A stretch of 64,000 bases of DNA from Ignavibacteriota bacterium. Lineage in GTDB: Bacteria > Bacteroidota > Ignavibacteria > UBA10030 > BY39. Shown here piece by piece: positions 1 through 10,400 of this stretch. The stretch spans positions 87,837-151,836 of the forward strand of contig QOQV01000007.1 in the NCBI GenBank assembly GCA_003327435.1, in the 5' to 3' direction. Under the pieces are notes generated by a model. That model did no database searches and was not told the DNA's origin. It was given only the letters and a program-made list of their open reading frames with translations. Every line of letters starts with the position of its first letter. Within the stretch, counting starts at the first letter, position 1. A program made the position numbers and the translations under genes.

Positions 1-1
1 A

Positions 2-3000
2 CTTACTTTCACACCAACAAGTACAAACAACTATGTTGTGAGACTACTTCAGGCAGATTTCATTACCTTCCAGAATATCACAATTACTGCAAGTGGAAGT
101 ACCTCATACGGTACGCTCATTAAATTAGATGGTGATGCTAATAATAATAGAATTTTGAATAATATTTTAAATGGTGTGAGCACTACAAGCAGTTCAACAA
201 ATCTCATAATTGTATACGCGGATGGCGACTCTATCGACAACATAAAAATATCCGACAATACGTTTAACAATGGTAGTTATGGTGTATATCTGTCAGGTAT
301 AAGTACAAATCTACAATCTTCTGGCACACAGATAACCAATAACACATTCAACAATACAGGATATAATCCAATACTTTTACAGTATCATTCAGGACCACAG
401 ATTAATGGTAACACGATAACTTCATCAACAGCCCAACGCGGTATTGAGATTCAGAATAATACTGGAGCGATACAGATATTGAAAAACAAAATAAGCATCA
501 ATGGTTTTTATGGTATCTATCTTACCAATTGTGATGGAGGTACAGGACTTCCAACACCTCGTGGATTGATAGCAAACAATTTCATAACTGTGGGTGGAAC
601 AAGCACGGCTTACGGAATTCAGATTTATTCAAGTACAAATCAGGATGTTTATCACAATAGTGTTAATATAACCGGCACAAATGCAACCGCAGGTAGAGGT
701 TTATCGGTTGAAGGTAGTGGAAGTAGCATAAATATTGTCAATAACATATTCGCAAACCAGGGCGGTGGATATGCATATTACATCGGCACTACTGCCGCTA
801 TCGGAACTTCAAATTACAATAATCTATATACTGTTGGCAATTATGTTGCATACTGGACAAGCGATAGAACCACACTTGCAGCACTTCAAACAGCCAGTGG
901 AAAGGATGCAAATTCAGTTTCAGTATATCCGCACTTTGTATCAAACACAGACTTACATACTGTAACACCCTGGTTAAATGGTCAGGGAACTACATTGGCG
1001 AGCGTCAGTGACGATATAGACGGTACAGTACGCTCATCGCCGCCTGATATAGGAGCTGATGAGTTTACACCTGATCCTGCAACCACAACACCACTATCGG
1101 GAAGTTATACAGTAGGTAGTGGAGGAATTTATGCATCTTTATCAGCTGTAAAAGCAGATTTGTTATTAAAGGGAATATCAGCACCTGTTACATTTAACAT
1201 CCTGAACGGGACATATATAGAACAAGTAGAGTTACTACCTATACCAGGCTCAAGCAGCACAAACACAGTAACATTTCAATCGCAATCAGGAAATCCAGCC
1301 AATACCACATTGTTTTATGCGGCGTCAGGTGCAGGCGATAATTATGTGATAAGGTTTAACGGAGCCGATTATATACGCATACAAAATTTAACTTTAGCAA
1401 GTAATAATGTTGTTAACGCTACTTATGCAGAAGTGATAGATATAGTCGGAGGAGTAGAAGATTTACGTATACAGAACAACATATTATCGGGAACACAGAC
1501 ATCCAGTGGTTCAACAAATCAAATTATAATCGGAGCAAATAATTCTTTATGTACAAGTCGCATAATTAGCGGTAACACATTTGTGAACGGCAGTTACGGA
1601 ATAAATATGAGCGGCTTAAGTAACACTGTACAATCTTCTGGCACACAGATAACCAATAACACATTCAACAATACAGGATATAATCCAATACTTTTACAGT
1701 ATCATTCAGGACCACAGATTAATGGTAACACGATAACTTCATCAACAGCCCAACGCGGTATTGAGATTCAGAATAATACTGGAGCGATACAGATATTGAA
1801 AAACAAAATAAGCATCAATGGTTTTTATGGTATCTATCTTACCAATTGTGATGGAGGTACAGGACTTCCAACACCTCGTGGATTGATAGCAAACAATTTC
1901 ATAACTGTTGGTGGAACAAGCACGGCTTACGGAATTCAGATTTATTCAAGTACAAATCAGGATATTTATCACAATAGTGTTAATATAACCGGCACACATG
2001 CAACCGCAGGTAGAGGCTTATCGGTTGAAGGTAGTGGAAGTAGCATAAATATTGTCAATAACATATTCGCAAACCAGGGCGGTGGATATGCATATTACAT
2101 CGGCACTACTGCCGCTATCGGAACTTCAAATTACAATAATCTCTACACTTCGGGTACAACATTAGCATTTTGGAGTGGAAATAGAGCTAATCTACAAGAA
2201 TTAAAAGCAATAAGTGGTAAGGATGCAAATTCGGTTTCTTTAAATCCATTATTTGCTTCTAATATTGATTTACACATAGGTACTTTAGGTTTGGACAGTG
2301 CAGCCACTCCTCTTGCCTCGGTAACTGACGACATCGATGCTGAACCTCGCGACCCATTGTATCCGGATATTGGTGCGGATGAATTTCGCATAATAATAAT
2401 TCCTATTTCATTAGGTGTGGAATATCAAGACACAGTAAAAGCATTTGGAGTTAGGTACTATCGTCTAAATACAACTGCCGGGAAAACATTATCGGTTAAA
2501 ACTCAAGCGACAACATTATTGAGACCACCGGATGCTTTCACATCCACATCAAGAAATTTAGACCGCAACACTTATCAATTCCGCTCGGAGAAGATTGGTT
2601 TTTCAACGAACGAAATCATAATACCCAACACAATCGACGGAGCTTACTACTTTTACGTATATAATCCAGAAGGTAGTATTAATCCGTATAAATTCCGAGC
2701 CGACTCGATGAGTTTTTCTGTTCAACGAGTACGCGAAAATACTGCTGGCAATAACGGCGAAATAACGCTCGAGATAATAGGGGCAAGGTTCGAGGAAAAT
2801 TCCACAGCTATACTCAGAAGGAATGGTTCATCTGATGTAATTGCTCAACAAACAAATTTTATTAATGAGGCAAGGTTGAATGCTGTTTTTGTGCTGAATA
2901 ATGTTGCGATCGGTCAGTGGGATGTGGTTGTTCGCAGACCGAATGCCACTCAAGCAGTTCTGACAAATGCTTTAACAATTCAACCAACTTCACCTCTCGA

Positions 3001-4837
3001 TATACAAATTTCAATGTCGGGTCCTGCCGCAATACGCCAGAGACAGCCAGGTTACTATTCGTTGAATGTGCACAATCCGATGAATATTAATATAGAAAGA
3101 GCGCTCGTTTACTTAAAGGTAGCCGGCAATGTAAGTCTGGTTGTTAAACCTGAAGCACTTCCGATGGATATACCGCCATTACCAGATGTAAATGTATACT
3201 TTGATTCATCGACTAATACCCACTCATTTGCTATATCTCTATTCAACATTGGAGCGGGACGTACAAAAACAATTCCGATGACAATTACATTTAACCGAGG
3301 TGGCAGATTCCACTTTTATGCGGATGCATTCATAACAACGCGTTCAAGTTTCGATTCAGTATATTATATTTCAATAAAAACTGCATTGGATAGTGGATGG
3401 CTGGATACTTCAAAAGTTTTAGCAAATACTTTTTGGAATTTCCCCAATGGTATAACACAAGGTTGTCCGTATGAAGATGCCGGAGCTTGTGAGGCATGGA
3501 ATTTAAGGAATCAACAACAGGATATGGCTCGAGATGCTCAGGGTTTAGTGCAGGATGCAGCTACTATGTTATACTTCCCATTCAAAAAACCAGGTCCAAG
3601 CAAATTGTTTAGTTTTGGAAACTTTTTTAGAAAACTATTAGATTTTCATAATAAACATTCACAAAATAATCAAAACTTAAGCTCACCCGAGGGTGTTGCT
3701 TCATTTGATCCTAACGACATCGTAGGTCCTGCGGCTAACGGTGCATTAAATTGGATTCAGCATAAATCTCTCTCTTATTTAATCCAATTTGAAAACGATC
3801 CCGACTCAGCAACTGCACCGGCTCAAGCTGTAAAAATAATTCAGAAGCTGGACGCAAATGCAGACCATAGCAGCTTTACGCTCGGAAGTTTTGGATTCGG
3901 TTCTTTTATATTCAATGTACCTCCAGGTAGAGATTTCTATTCAGCTCGTTTAGATGTCCGCGATTCTTTAAATCTATATGTCGATTTCACTGCGGGAATC
4001 TACGGAGATTCAATAGTGTGGGAATTCCAATCAATTGATCCACTTACTAATTTACCACCTACAGATCCATTCTCCGGTTTCCTGTTGTTGAACGACTCGT
4101 TACACAGAGGTGAAGGATTCGTAACTTATTCAGTTCTTCCAAAAACTGATATAACAACTGGAAGCAGAATATATTCTCAAGCACGAATCTATTTTGACGA
4201 TAATCCGCCTATTTTGACTCGAAATATTTTCAGGACAATCGATGTCGGTAAACCAACAAGCTCAGTCAAAGCACTAAATTCAACCTCACCAAATTCATTC
4301 AATGTAAGCTGGGGCGGGGCTGATGATGCCGCAATTTATCAGTATACAATTTATGTTTCTGAAAACTCTGCACCTTTCAAAGCCTGGCTAACAAATACTT
4401 CTGATACAACTGCTATCTTTACAGGTGAGCACGGAAAAACTTATGGATTTTTCTCAATTGCTATGGATACAGCAGGAAATGTTGAACAAGCAAAGTTAAC
4501 TGCCGAAACATTTACAACCGTCTTAAGCGCTCCAGATGAAGCTTCTGTTCCATATCAGTTTAATCTCTCACAAAATTATCCAAATCCTTTTAACCCAATA
4601 ACAAACATAAAATATACAATTCCTGAAGCTTCAAATGTTAAGCTAACAATTTATGATATCCTGGGAAGAGAGGTTGCAGTTTTAGTTGATGAATTTCAAA
4701 CAACAGGAAATAAACAACTTGCCTGGGATGCTTCAAATTACCCCAGTGGTATATATTTTTACAGATTAGTAGCCATATCTACATCAAAATCTAAAAACAA
4801 ATATACTGCGGTGAAAAAACTATTGCTCATTAAATAA
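2..4837 (+). CDS. Partial giant beta-helix surface protein with T9SS sorting domain
   Basis: The reading frame is open to the left edge, so the 5' end lies outside the window and the GTG at 38 is internal. The protein has two units of parallel beta-helix repeats (rich in N-I-x-N-N-x-F/I), each closed by PDIGADEF (near 1040-1065 and 2365-2390). A beta-rich region follows, then a segment beginning FDPNDIVG (about 3700-4240), a fibronectin-III-like domain (about 4250-4520) and a C-terminal domain with QNYPNPFNP, YDILGREV and SGIYFYRL. That last domain is the Ignavibacteria-type T9SS sorting signal, so export and attachment at the cell surface are inferred. The two helix units share a 513-bp block that is nearly identical at DNA level. 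Ligand or substrate is unknown; beta-helices of this kind are often polysaccharide-related or adhesive. Confidence 0.9.
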   Translation, partial: LTFTPTSTNNYVVRLLQADFITFQNITITASGSTSYGTLIKLDGDANNNRILNNILNGVSTTSSSTNLIIVYADGDSIDNIKISDNTFNNGSYGVYLSGISTNLQSSGTQITNNTFNNTGYNPILLQYHSGPQINGNTITSSTAQRGIEIQNNTGAIQILKNKISINGFYGIYLTNCDGGTGLPTPRGLIANNFITVGGTSTAYGIQIYSSTNQDVYHNSVNITGTNATAGRGLSVEGSGSSINIVNNIFANQGGGYAYYIGTTAAIGTSNYNNLYTVGNYVAYWTSDRTTLAALQTASGKDANSVSVYPHFVSNTDLHTVTPWLNGQGTTLASVSDDIDGTVRSSPPDIGADEFTPDPATTTPLSGSYTVGSGGIYASLSAVKADLLLKGISAPVTFNILNGTYIEQVELLPIPGSSSTNTVTFQSQSGNPANTTLFYAASGAGDNYVIRFNGADYIRIQNLTLASNNVVNATYAEVIDIVGGVEDLRIQNNILSGTQTSSGSTNQIIIGANNSLCTSRIISGNTFVNGSYGINMSGLSNTVQSSGTQITNNTFNNTGYNPILLQYHSGPQINGNTITSSTAQRGIEIQNNTGAIQILKNKISINGFYGIYLTNCDGGTGLPTPRGLIANNFITVGGTSTAYGIQIYSSTNQDIYHNSVNITGTHATAGRGLSVEGSGSSINIVNNIFANQGGGYAYYIGTTAAIGTSNYNNLYTSGTTLAFWSGNRANLQELKAISGKDANSVSLNPLFASNIDLHIGTLGLDSAATPLASVTDDIDAEPRDPLYPDIGADEFRIIIIPISLGVEYQDTVKAFGVRYYRLNTTAGKTLSVKTQATTLLRPPDAFTSTSRNLDRNTYQFRSEKIGFSTNEIIIPNTIDGAYYFYVYNPEGSINPYKFRADSMSFSVQRVRENTAGNNGEITLEIIGARFEENSTAILRRNGSSDVIAQQTNFINEARLNAVFVLNNVAIGQWDVVVRRPNATQAVLTNALTIQPTSPLDIQISMSGPAAIRQRQPGYYSLNVHNPMNINIERALVYLKVAGNVSLVVKPEALPMDIPPLPDVNVYFDSSTNTHSFAISLFNIGAGRTKTIPMTITFNRGGRFHFYADAFITTRSSFDSVYYISIKTALDSGWLDTSKVLANTFWNFPNGITQGCPYEDAGACEAWNLRNQQQDMARDAQGLVQDAATMLYFPFKKPGPSKLFSFGNFFRKLLDFHNKHSQNNQNLSSPEGVASFDPNDIVGPAANGALNWIQHKSLSYLIQFENDPDSATAPAQAVKIIQKLDANADHSSFTLGSFGFGSFIFNVPPGRDFYSARLDVRDSLNLYVDFTAGIYGDSIVWEFQSIDPLTNLPPTDPFSGFLLLNDSLHRGEGFVTYSVLPKTDITTGSRIYSQARIYFDDNPPILTRNIFRTIDVGKPTSSVKALNSTSPNSFNVSWGGADDAAIYQYTIYVSENSAPFKAWLTNTSDTTAIFTGEHGKTYGFFSIAMDTAGNVEQAKLTAETFTTVLSAPDEASVPYQFNLSQNYPNPFNPITNIKYTIPEASNVKLTIYDILGREVAVLVDEFQTTGNKQLAWDASNYPSGIYFYRLVAISTSKSKNKYTAVKKLLLIK
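313..825 (+). repeat. 513-bp internal direct repeat, copy 1
   Basis: Copy 1 of a within-gene direct repeat; copy 2 lies exactly 1317 bp (439 codons) downstream. By direct reading only four bases differ over 513 bp, two of them changing an amino acid (V/I and N/H). Sequence on both sides of the block diverges strongly although the same protein fold continues. Confidence 0.95.
1630..2142 (+). repeat. 513-bp internal direct repeat, copy 2
   Basis: Copy 2 of the block at 313-825, in the same frame and carrying the same beta-helix segment. The sharp edges and about 99% identity inside otherwise diverged units point to recent duplication or gene conversion. Confidence 0.95.
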
Positions 4838-4852
4838 AAACCCACTTTTCAT

Positions 4853-4883
4853 AAGCCGACATCTATCTGATGTCGGCTTTTTT
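4853..4883 (+). terminator. Rho-independent terminator of the beta-helix gene
   Basis: A perfect 11-bp stem, AAGCCGACATC / GATGTCGGCTT, with a 5-nt loop TATCT is followed directly by a T-rich tract. It starts 15 bp after the stop codon at 4837. The position also rules out an upstream start at 4870 for the next gene. Confidence 0.9.
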
Positions 4884-4950
4884 ATTGCTTTCCAAAACTT
4901 TTGAATTTTTCATCTTCTTGTTTTATCTTTATGCAAAAAAGGGCTGTAAT

Positions 4951-6885
4951 ATGAAAAAGTACATCTTTTTGTTCCTTATCATCTTATTTAATTTTACATT
5001 ATCTCAACAACCCACTTATTTAACACCACCAGAAAATCTCGTTATCGATGGAATTCCTTCTATACCGCTTACAATTGTTGAACAGGTCGGAAGATACACC
5101 GAATTTCGTTCGGCAGTGTTTCAATCCTGGCATCCTGAAAGAAAAGAAATGCTTATCTTAACTCGCTTTGCAGAAACACCTCAGGTTCACCTTATAAAAT
5201 TTCCAGGCGGAGCAAGAACTCAATTAACATTTTTAAATGAAAGAATAGGTGGCGCAATTTTCAATCCACAAAATTCTGATTATTTTGTCTTCTCAAAAGA
5301 TATTGGCGGTGGCGAATGGTTCCAAAATTATAGGTTCGATTTAAACACAGGCACTATTACACTCCTTACGGATGGCAAATCTAAAAACACACTCGGACCA
5401 TTTTCGAAAGATGGAAAATATATGACTTATACATCAACAAGAAGAAATGGTAAAGATACTGACTTATACATAGTCGAACCTCAAAATCCAGCAACTGATA
5501 AATTAATATTGGAAGTCGAAGGCGGCGGTTGGGAACCGTTAGATTTCTCCAACGATGGTAAGTATTTGTTGGTAAAAAATGGCATTTCAATTAATGAAAG
5601 TTATCTATATCTGGTTAACCTGAACACTGGTGAAAAAGAATTAATCACAGAAAAGAAAGACGAAAAAGTAGCTTATATGAGCGCCCAATTCAGCAAAGAT
5701 GATAAAGGAATTTTCCTTACCACGGATTTGAATTCTGAATTTCTAAGATTGGCATATTACGACTTCAAAACAAAAGCATATAAATTTTTTACAAGCGATA
5801 TCAACTGGGATGTTGAAGATTTTGATTTGTCGCCTGATGGAAAATCAATAATTTTTACTACAAACGAAGATGGAATAAGCATAGTTCGTCTGCTAAATGT
5901 TGAAACTGGAAAGGTAAAAAAATTCGACAATATTCCAATAGGTGTAATATCCGGATTAAAATGGCACAACAACGGAAAGGATATTGGATTCAGTATGAGC
6001 TCCGCCCGATCCGCAACAGATGTCTACTCACTCGATGTAAAAACCGGTAAACTTGAGAGATGGACGGAGAGCGAAACAGGTGGTTTGAATGTAAAAAATT
6101 TCTCTCAACCCGAACTTATTAAATGGAAATCGTTTGATGGTAGAACAATTACTGGCTTTTTATATATGCCACCAGAAAAATATACTGGCAAAAAACCAGT
6201 TATTATAAACATTCATGGTGGACCTGAATCACAATTTCGTCCAACATTTTTGGGGCGAAACAATTATTATCTTAACGAACTTGGTATTGCAATTATCTTT
6301 CCAAACATTCGTGGCTCATCTGGCTACGGAAAAACTTTCCTCAAACTCGATAACGGATATTTACGAGAAGATTCATATAAAGATATTGATGCATTATTAG
6401 AATGGATAAAAACTCAACCTCAACTTGATTCTGATCGAATTATGATAACAGGTGGGAGTTATGGCGGGCATATGACACTGGCTGTTGCAACATATTATCC
6501 TGAAAAAATCCGCTGTGCTGTGGATATAGTTGGCATTTCCAATCTGGTTACATTTCTTGAAAATACTGAAAGTTACAGAAGAGATTTAAGAAGAGTTGAA
6601 TATGGAGATGAGAGAGATCCCGAAATGCGAAAGTTTCTTGAAAAGATTGCTCCACTTAACAATGCACACAAAATAACAAAACCTATGTTCATAGTTCAGG
6701 GTAAAAATGATCCACGGGTTCCTGCAAGCGAAGCTGAACAAATGGTCGAGGTGCTAAAAAAGAACAATATTCCTGTCTGGTATTTGCTTGCAAAAGATGA
6801 AGGACACGGTTTTGTAAAGAAAAAGAACGCTGATTTCCAATTCTATTCAACGGTGATGTTTATAAAAGAATATTTATTAAAATAA
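4951..6885 (+). CDS. Secreted S9 family (prolyl oligopeptidase-type) serine peptidase
   Basis: A 644-aa protein. I start it at ATG 4951, which opens with a signal peptide (MKKYIFLFLIILFNFTLSQQ) and follows a GGG-containing ribosome site; an upstream in-frame start at 4870 would lie inside the preceding terminator. The first ~390 residues are a beta-propeller-like region with repeated SPDGK/SKDGKY motifs. The C-terminal alpha/beta hydrolase domain has the nucleophile elbow GGSYGG (Ser503), Asp587 in GKNDPRVP and His619 in DEGHGF, the expected triad. It probably cleaves peptides in the periplasm or outside the cell. The gene stands alone between the surface protein gene and mscL. Two more S9 peptidases lie at 26.5-30.6 kb, but this one differs from them in length and detail. 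Confidence 0.92.
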   Translation: MKKYIFLFLIILFNFTLSQQPTYLTPPENLVIDGIPSIPLTIVEQVGRYTEFRSAVFQSWHPERKEMLILTRFAETPQVHLIKFPGGARTQLTFLNERIGGAIFNPQNSDYFVFSKDIGGGEWFQNYRFDLNTGTITLLTDGKSKNTLGPFSKDGKYMTYTSTRRNGKDTDLYIVEPQNPATDKLILEVEGGGWEPLDFSNDGKYLLVKNGISINESYLYLVNLNTGEKELITEKKDEKVAYMSAQFSKDDKGIFLTTDLNSEFLRLAYYDFKTKAYKFFTSDINWDVEDFDLSPDGKSIIFTTNEDGISIVRLLNVETGKVKKFDNIPIGVISGLKWHNNGKDIGFSMSSARSATDVYSLDVKTGKLERWTESETGGLNVKNFSQPELIKWKSFDGRTITGFLYMPPEKYTGKKPVIINIHGGPESQFRPTFLGRNNYYLNELGIAIIFPNIRGSSGYGKTFLKLDNGYLREDSYKDIDALLEWIKTQPQLDSDRIMITGGSYGGHMTLAVATYYPEKIRCAVDIVGISNLVTFLENTESYRRDLRRVEYGDERDPEMRKFLEKIAPLNNAHKITKPMFIVQGKNDPRVPASEAEQMVEVLKKNNIPVWYLLAKDEGHGFVKKKNADFQFYSTVMFIKEYLLK

Positions 6886-7033
6886 TCAGCAGGTAAAGGA
6901 TGTTTGAAATTTATTGAAATTTTTACATTTTTAAGCCAAATAAACAGATACCGCAACTTCTTCTTTAGACAAGTTACTCAGGTTTTAACTTAAAAAATAA
7001 ATTCTTATATTTAAAAAAAGAAGGAGAATTAAA

Positions 7034-7435
7034 ATGTCAATTTTAAAAGAGTTCAAAGCATTTGCAATGCGGGGAAATGTAGTTGATATGGCAATTGGTA
7101 TTATAATCGGAGCCGCATTTGGTAAAATCATCAGCTCGCTTGTAAATGATGTACTTATGCCACCGGTTGGATTGCTGCTTGGTGGTGTTGATTTCAGTTA
7201 CCTTTCTCTTACTTTAAAATCAGCAACTGAGGGTGCAAACGCAGTTGTAATTCGTTATGGAGCTTTTATTAACACAGTTATCGATTTTGTAATTGTAGCT
7301 TTTTGTATGTTCATTGTTGTAAAGGGAATGAACAAGTTGAAGAAAGCAGAAGAGAAAGCACCTGAAGCCCCACCAAAACTCTCTAAAGAAGCAGAACTTT
7401 TAAGCGAGATTAAAGAAATTTTAAGAAATAAATAA
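7034..7435 (+). CDS. mscL: Large-conductance mechanosensitive channel MscL
   Basis: A 133-aa protein with the full MscL layout: an N-terminal amphipathic helix ([18 protein letters not shown]), TM1 with the family signature [20 protein letters not shown] followed by LMPPVG, a periplasmic loop, TM2 ([20 protein letters not shown]) and a charged C-terminal helix. It forms a homopentameric inner-membrane pore that opens under membrane tension in osmotic down-shock. Length is typical. The start is supported by AGAAGGAG a few bases upstream of the ATG. It appears monocistronic; the 148 bp before it hold no clear promoter that I could define. Confidence 0.97.
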   Translation: MSILKEFKAFAMRGNVVDMAIGIIIGAAFGKIISSLVNDVLMPPVGLLLGGVDFSYLSLTLKSATEGANAVVIRYGAFINTVIDFVIVAFCMFIVVKGMNKLKKAEEKAPEAPPKLSKEAELLSEIKEILRNK

Positions 7436-7484
7436 AAAATATTTTGTTCAATTCTATAGAATATTATAAAAAACTTCATTAAAT

Positions 7485-10400
7485 ATGACTAGCCATACCA
7501 ATAAAATCGCAATTGGTATAGTTGATTCAGTTGATCGACATTTAATTATCGAAACACTAAAAAGTTTCGGTTATGAAGCTATTACTATTAAAGAAAACGA
7601 ATATCAAGATTCTGATCTGGTAATAATCGATAAAGCATATGCAAATTCTATAGGTAAAAAGGTATTAGAATTTAAGAAAACACTGGAAGCATTCCTCCCA
7701 ATAATTGTTGTACTTGACCACAGAAGCAGTGTCGATAAATACCTTTTAGCTGGTTTTGATGATTACCTCCAGATGCCTTTCACAAAAACGACTTTGAATG
7801 CAAGAATAAAAATCTTTCTTCGTCTGAGAGAACAATCAATAATAATACAGCAAAGGGGAGAAGAGCGCTATCGAGCAATTTTTGAAGCCACAGGGACTGC
7901 GACTTTAATAGTAGAAGCCGATAACACAATTGTTCTCGCCAATGAGGAATGTTTTCCAGTAACTGGCTATAAACCAGAAGAGCTTATTGGAACCTCCTGG
8001 ATTAATTATGCTGCTCCGGAGAGTTTAGAATTAATGCAACATTATCATCAATTAAGACGAATTGATCCTACCAAAGCACCAAGAAAATACGAAGTGAAGT
8101 TGATAAACAAAAAAGGCGAAAAAAGAGATGTCATTTTATTCGCAAACATGATTCCAGGAACAACCCAAAGCATAGTTTCTATGCTTGATATTACTGAGAG
8201 ACATCAGGCGGAAGATGCTCTGCGTCAAAGTGAAGAAAGAATGCGAACTATTATCGAAGGTACAAAACAGTTATTCTTTTATACTCAGGATGCAGAAGGT
8301 AATACAACCTATGTTTCTCCAACTGTAGAACAAATTACCGGTTACAGTGTAGATGTCTGGAAAAATAGACCTGATTGGTTCACAACCAATTCCGAAATAA
8401 ATGAAATAGCAAAAGCTAAAACACGAGCCCACCTACGTGGAGAAGTCTCAAAAGAACCATTCCTTGTTGAGATTAAACACAAAAACGGAAACATCGTCCT
8501 GCTTGAAGTTTATGAAAATCCCATTTTCCGAGAAGGCAAGGTTGTAGGAATACAGGGAGTTGCACAGGATATTACGGAAAAGAAACTTGCAGAAAAATTA
8601 CTGTCCTCAACTATGCAACGCTATAAACATCTTACAGACATTGCCCCTGTCGGAATTTTTCATACAGATAATCTTGGTTACACAACCTATGTTAACAAAA
8701 AATGGTGTGAAATATCTGGATTATCTTGCGAAGAAGCACTGGGAGATGGTTGGTTAAAAGCTGTACATCCAGAGGACAGAGAAAAATTAATAGCAGGTTG
8801 GAAGAAGGATATTAAATCACAAAAAACATCTTATGCTGAATACAGATTTTTAAGACCAGATGGTTCTATCGCATATGTAATTGGACAAGCTACTCCAGAA
8901 AAAGATATAGAAAATAAAATCATAGGATATACCGGTACAATTGTGGACATTACTGAATTAAGGCTTGCTGAAATGGCATTAAAACAAAGCCAGCAACAAC
9001 TTGCAAGATTAATCGGTAACCTAAAAGGTATGGTTTACAATTGCCTTAACGATGAAAAATGGACAATGAAGTTTATAAGTAATGGGGCAATAGAATTAAC
9101 AGGCTATTCTCCTGAAGAACTTATTGATAATAAAGTTATAGCTTATAACGACTTAATAATTCCTGAGGATAGAAATTATGTATGGAACACTATACAGGAA
9201 GCATGTAATAAAAGAATTCCATATGAATTAGAATATCGTATTGTAACGAAATATGGTTTAATAAAAAATGTTTGGGAGAAAGGTATAGCTATTTTTTCTG
9301 AAGACGGTTCTGTTGACCACCTTGAAGGATTTATAACAGATGTGACGGAGAAAAAGTTAGCTGAAGCACAACTACTTTTGCAAAATGCAGCATTAGAAGC
9401 CTCTGCAAACGCAATTGTAATAGCAAATCGTGAGGGATTCATACAATGGGCAAATGCAGCCTTTACCCGACTTACAGGTTATAAAGTTCCGGATGAAGTA
9501 TTTGGTCAAAACCCGAGAGATCTGGTAAAATCGGGCAAACAGGATCAGCGGTTTTATAAAAACCTGTGGGATACTATTCTTTCCGGTAAAGTTTGGCATG
9601 GTGAATTAATTAATCGCCGTAAAGATGGCTCCTTGTACGACGAGGAAATGACCATAACCCCTGTAAAAAATAATGAAGGGACAATTACACACTTTATCGC
9701 CGTAAAACAGGATATAACAGAAAGAAAACTGCGAGAAAGCGAATTACAAAGAGAAAAAAATTTCGTTGAAAGTATTACAGAAACAAGTCCTGTGGGCATC
9801 ACAAGAGTAGATAAAAATGGAATCATTATATATGCAAACACTCGTGCGGAAGAAATTTTAGGATTAACAAGGAGTGAAATTGCTGGACAAAAATATAACT
9901 CACCTGTATTTAGAATTTCTGACTTTGATGGAAATGAATTTCCGGATGACGAGCTTCCATTCCATAAAGTTAAGACTGAGTTAAAAACATTTACAGGTAT
10001 AAGACACGCAATTAATATGCCTGATGGGCGCAGAGTATTACTATCAATTAACGCCACACCGCTTTTTAATGAAGTGGGTGAGTTCGACGGTATGGTCGCA
10101 ACATTTGAAGACATTACCGAACACATAAAAGCTGAACAGGCAATTAGAGAGCGCGAACAATGGTTTCGACAACTTGCAGATACAACAGCAACTGCGATAG
10201 TAATATATCAGGGTGAGCGATTTGTATATGTAAATAAAGCTACAGAAATAATAACCGGTTATACCGCGGAGGAACTTCTTTCTATGCACTTCTGGGATAT
10301 TGTCCATCCAGAGTATCGCAACCTGGTGCGCGAACGCGGTTTATCACGCCAACTCGGTGCCGAAGTACCTCTGCGGTATGAATTTAAGATACTCAGAAAA

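Noticed and set aside
38..40. GTG as the start codon of the beta-helix gene
   Set aside because: The frame stays open to base 2 and the residues before it fit the same beta-helix pattern as unit 2, so the gene is truncated by the window edge.
313..2142. Direct repeats as ends of an inserted mobile element
   Set aside because: Both copies are in-frame parts of one protein; no transposase or inverted ends.
4870..4950. Upstream start for the S9 peptidase
   Set aside because: It lies in the terminator hairpin; the signal peptide begins cleanly at 4951.
9554..10126. 190-codon antisense frame inside the PAS kinase gene
   Set aside because: Shadow of the long + strand gene; no start context and no protein-like pattern of its own.
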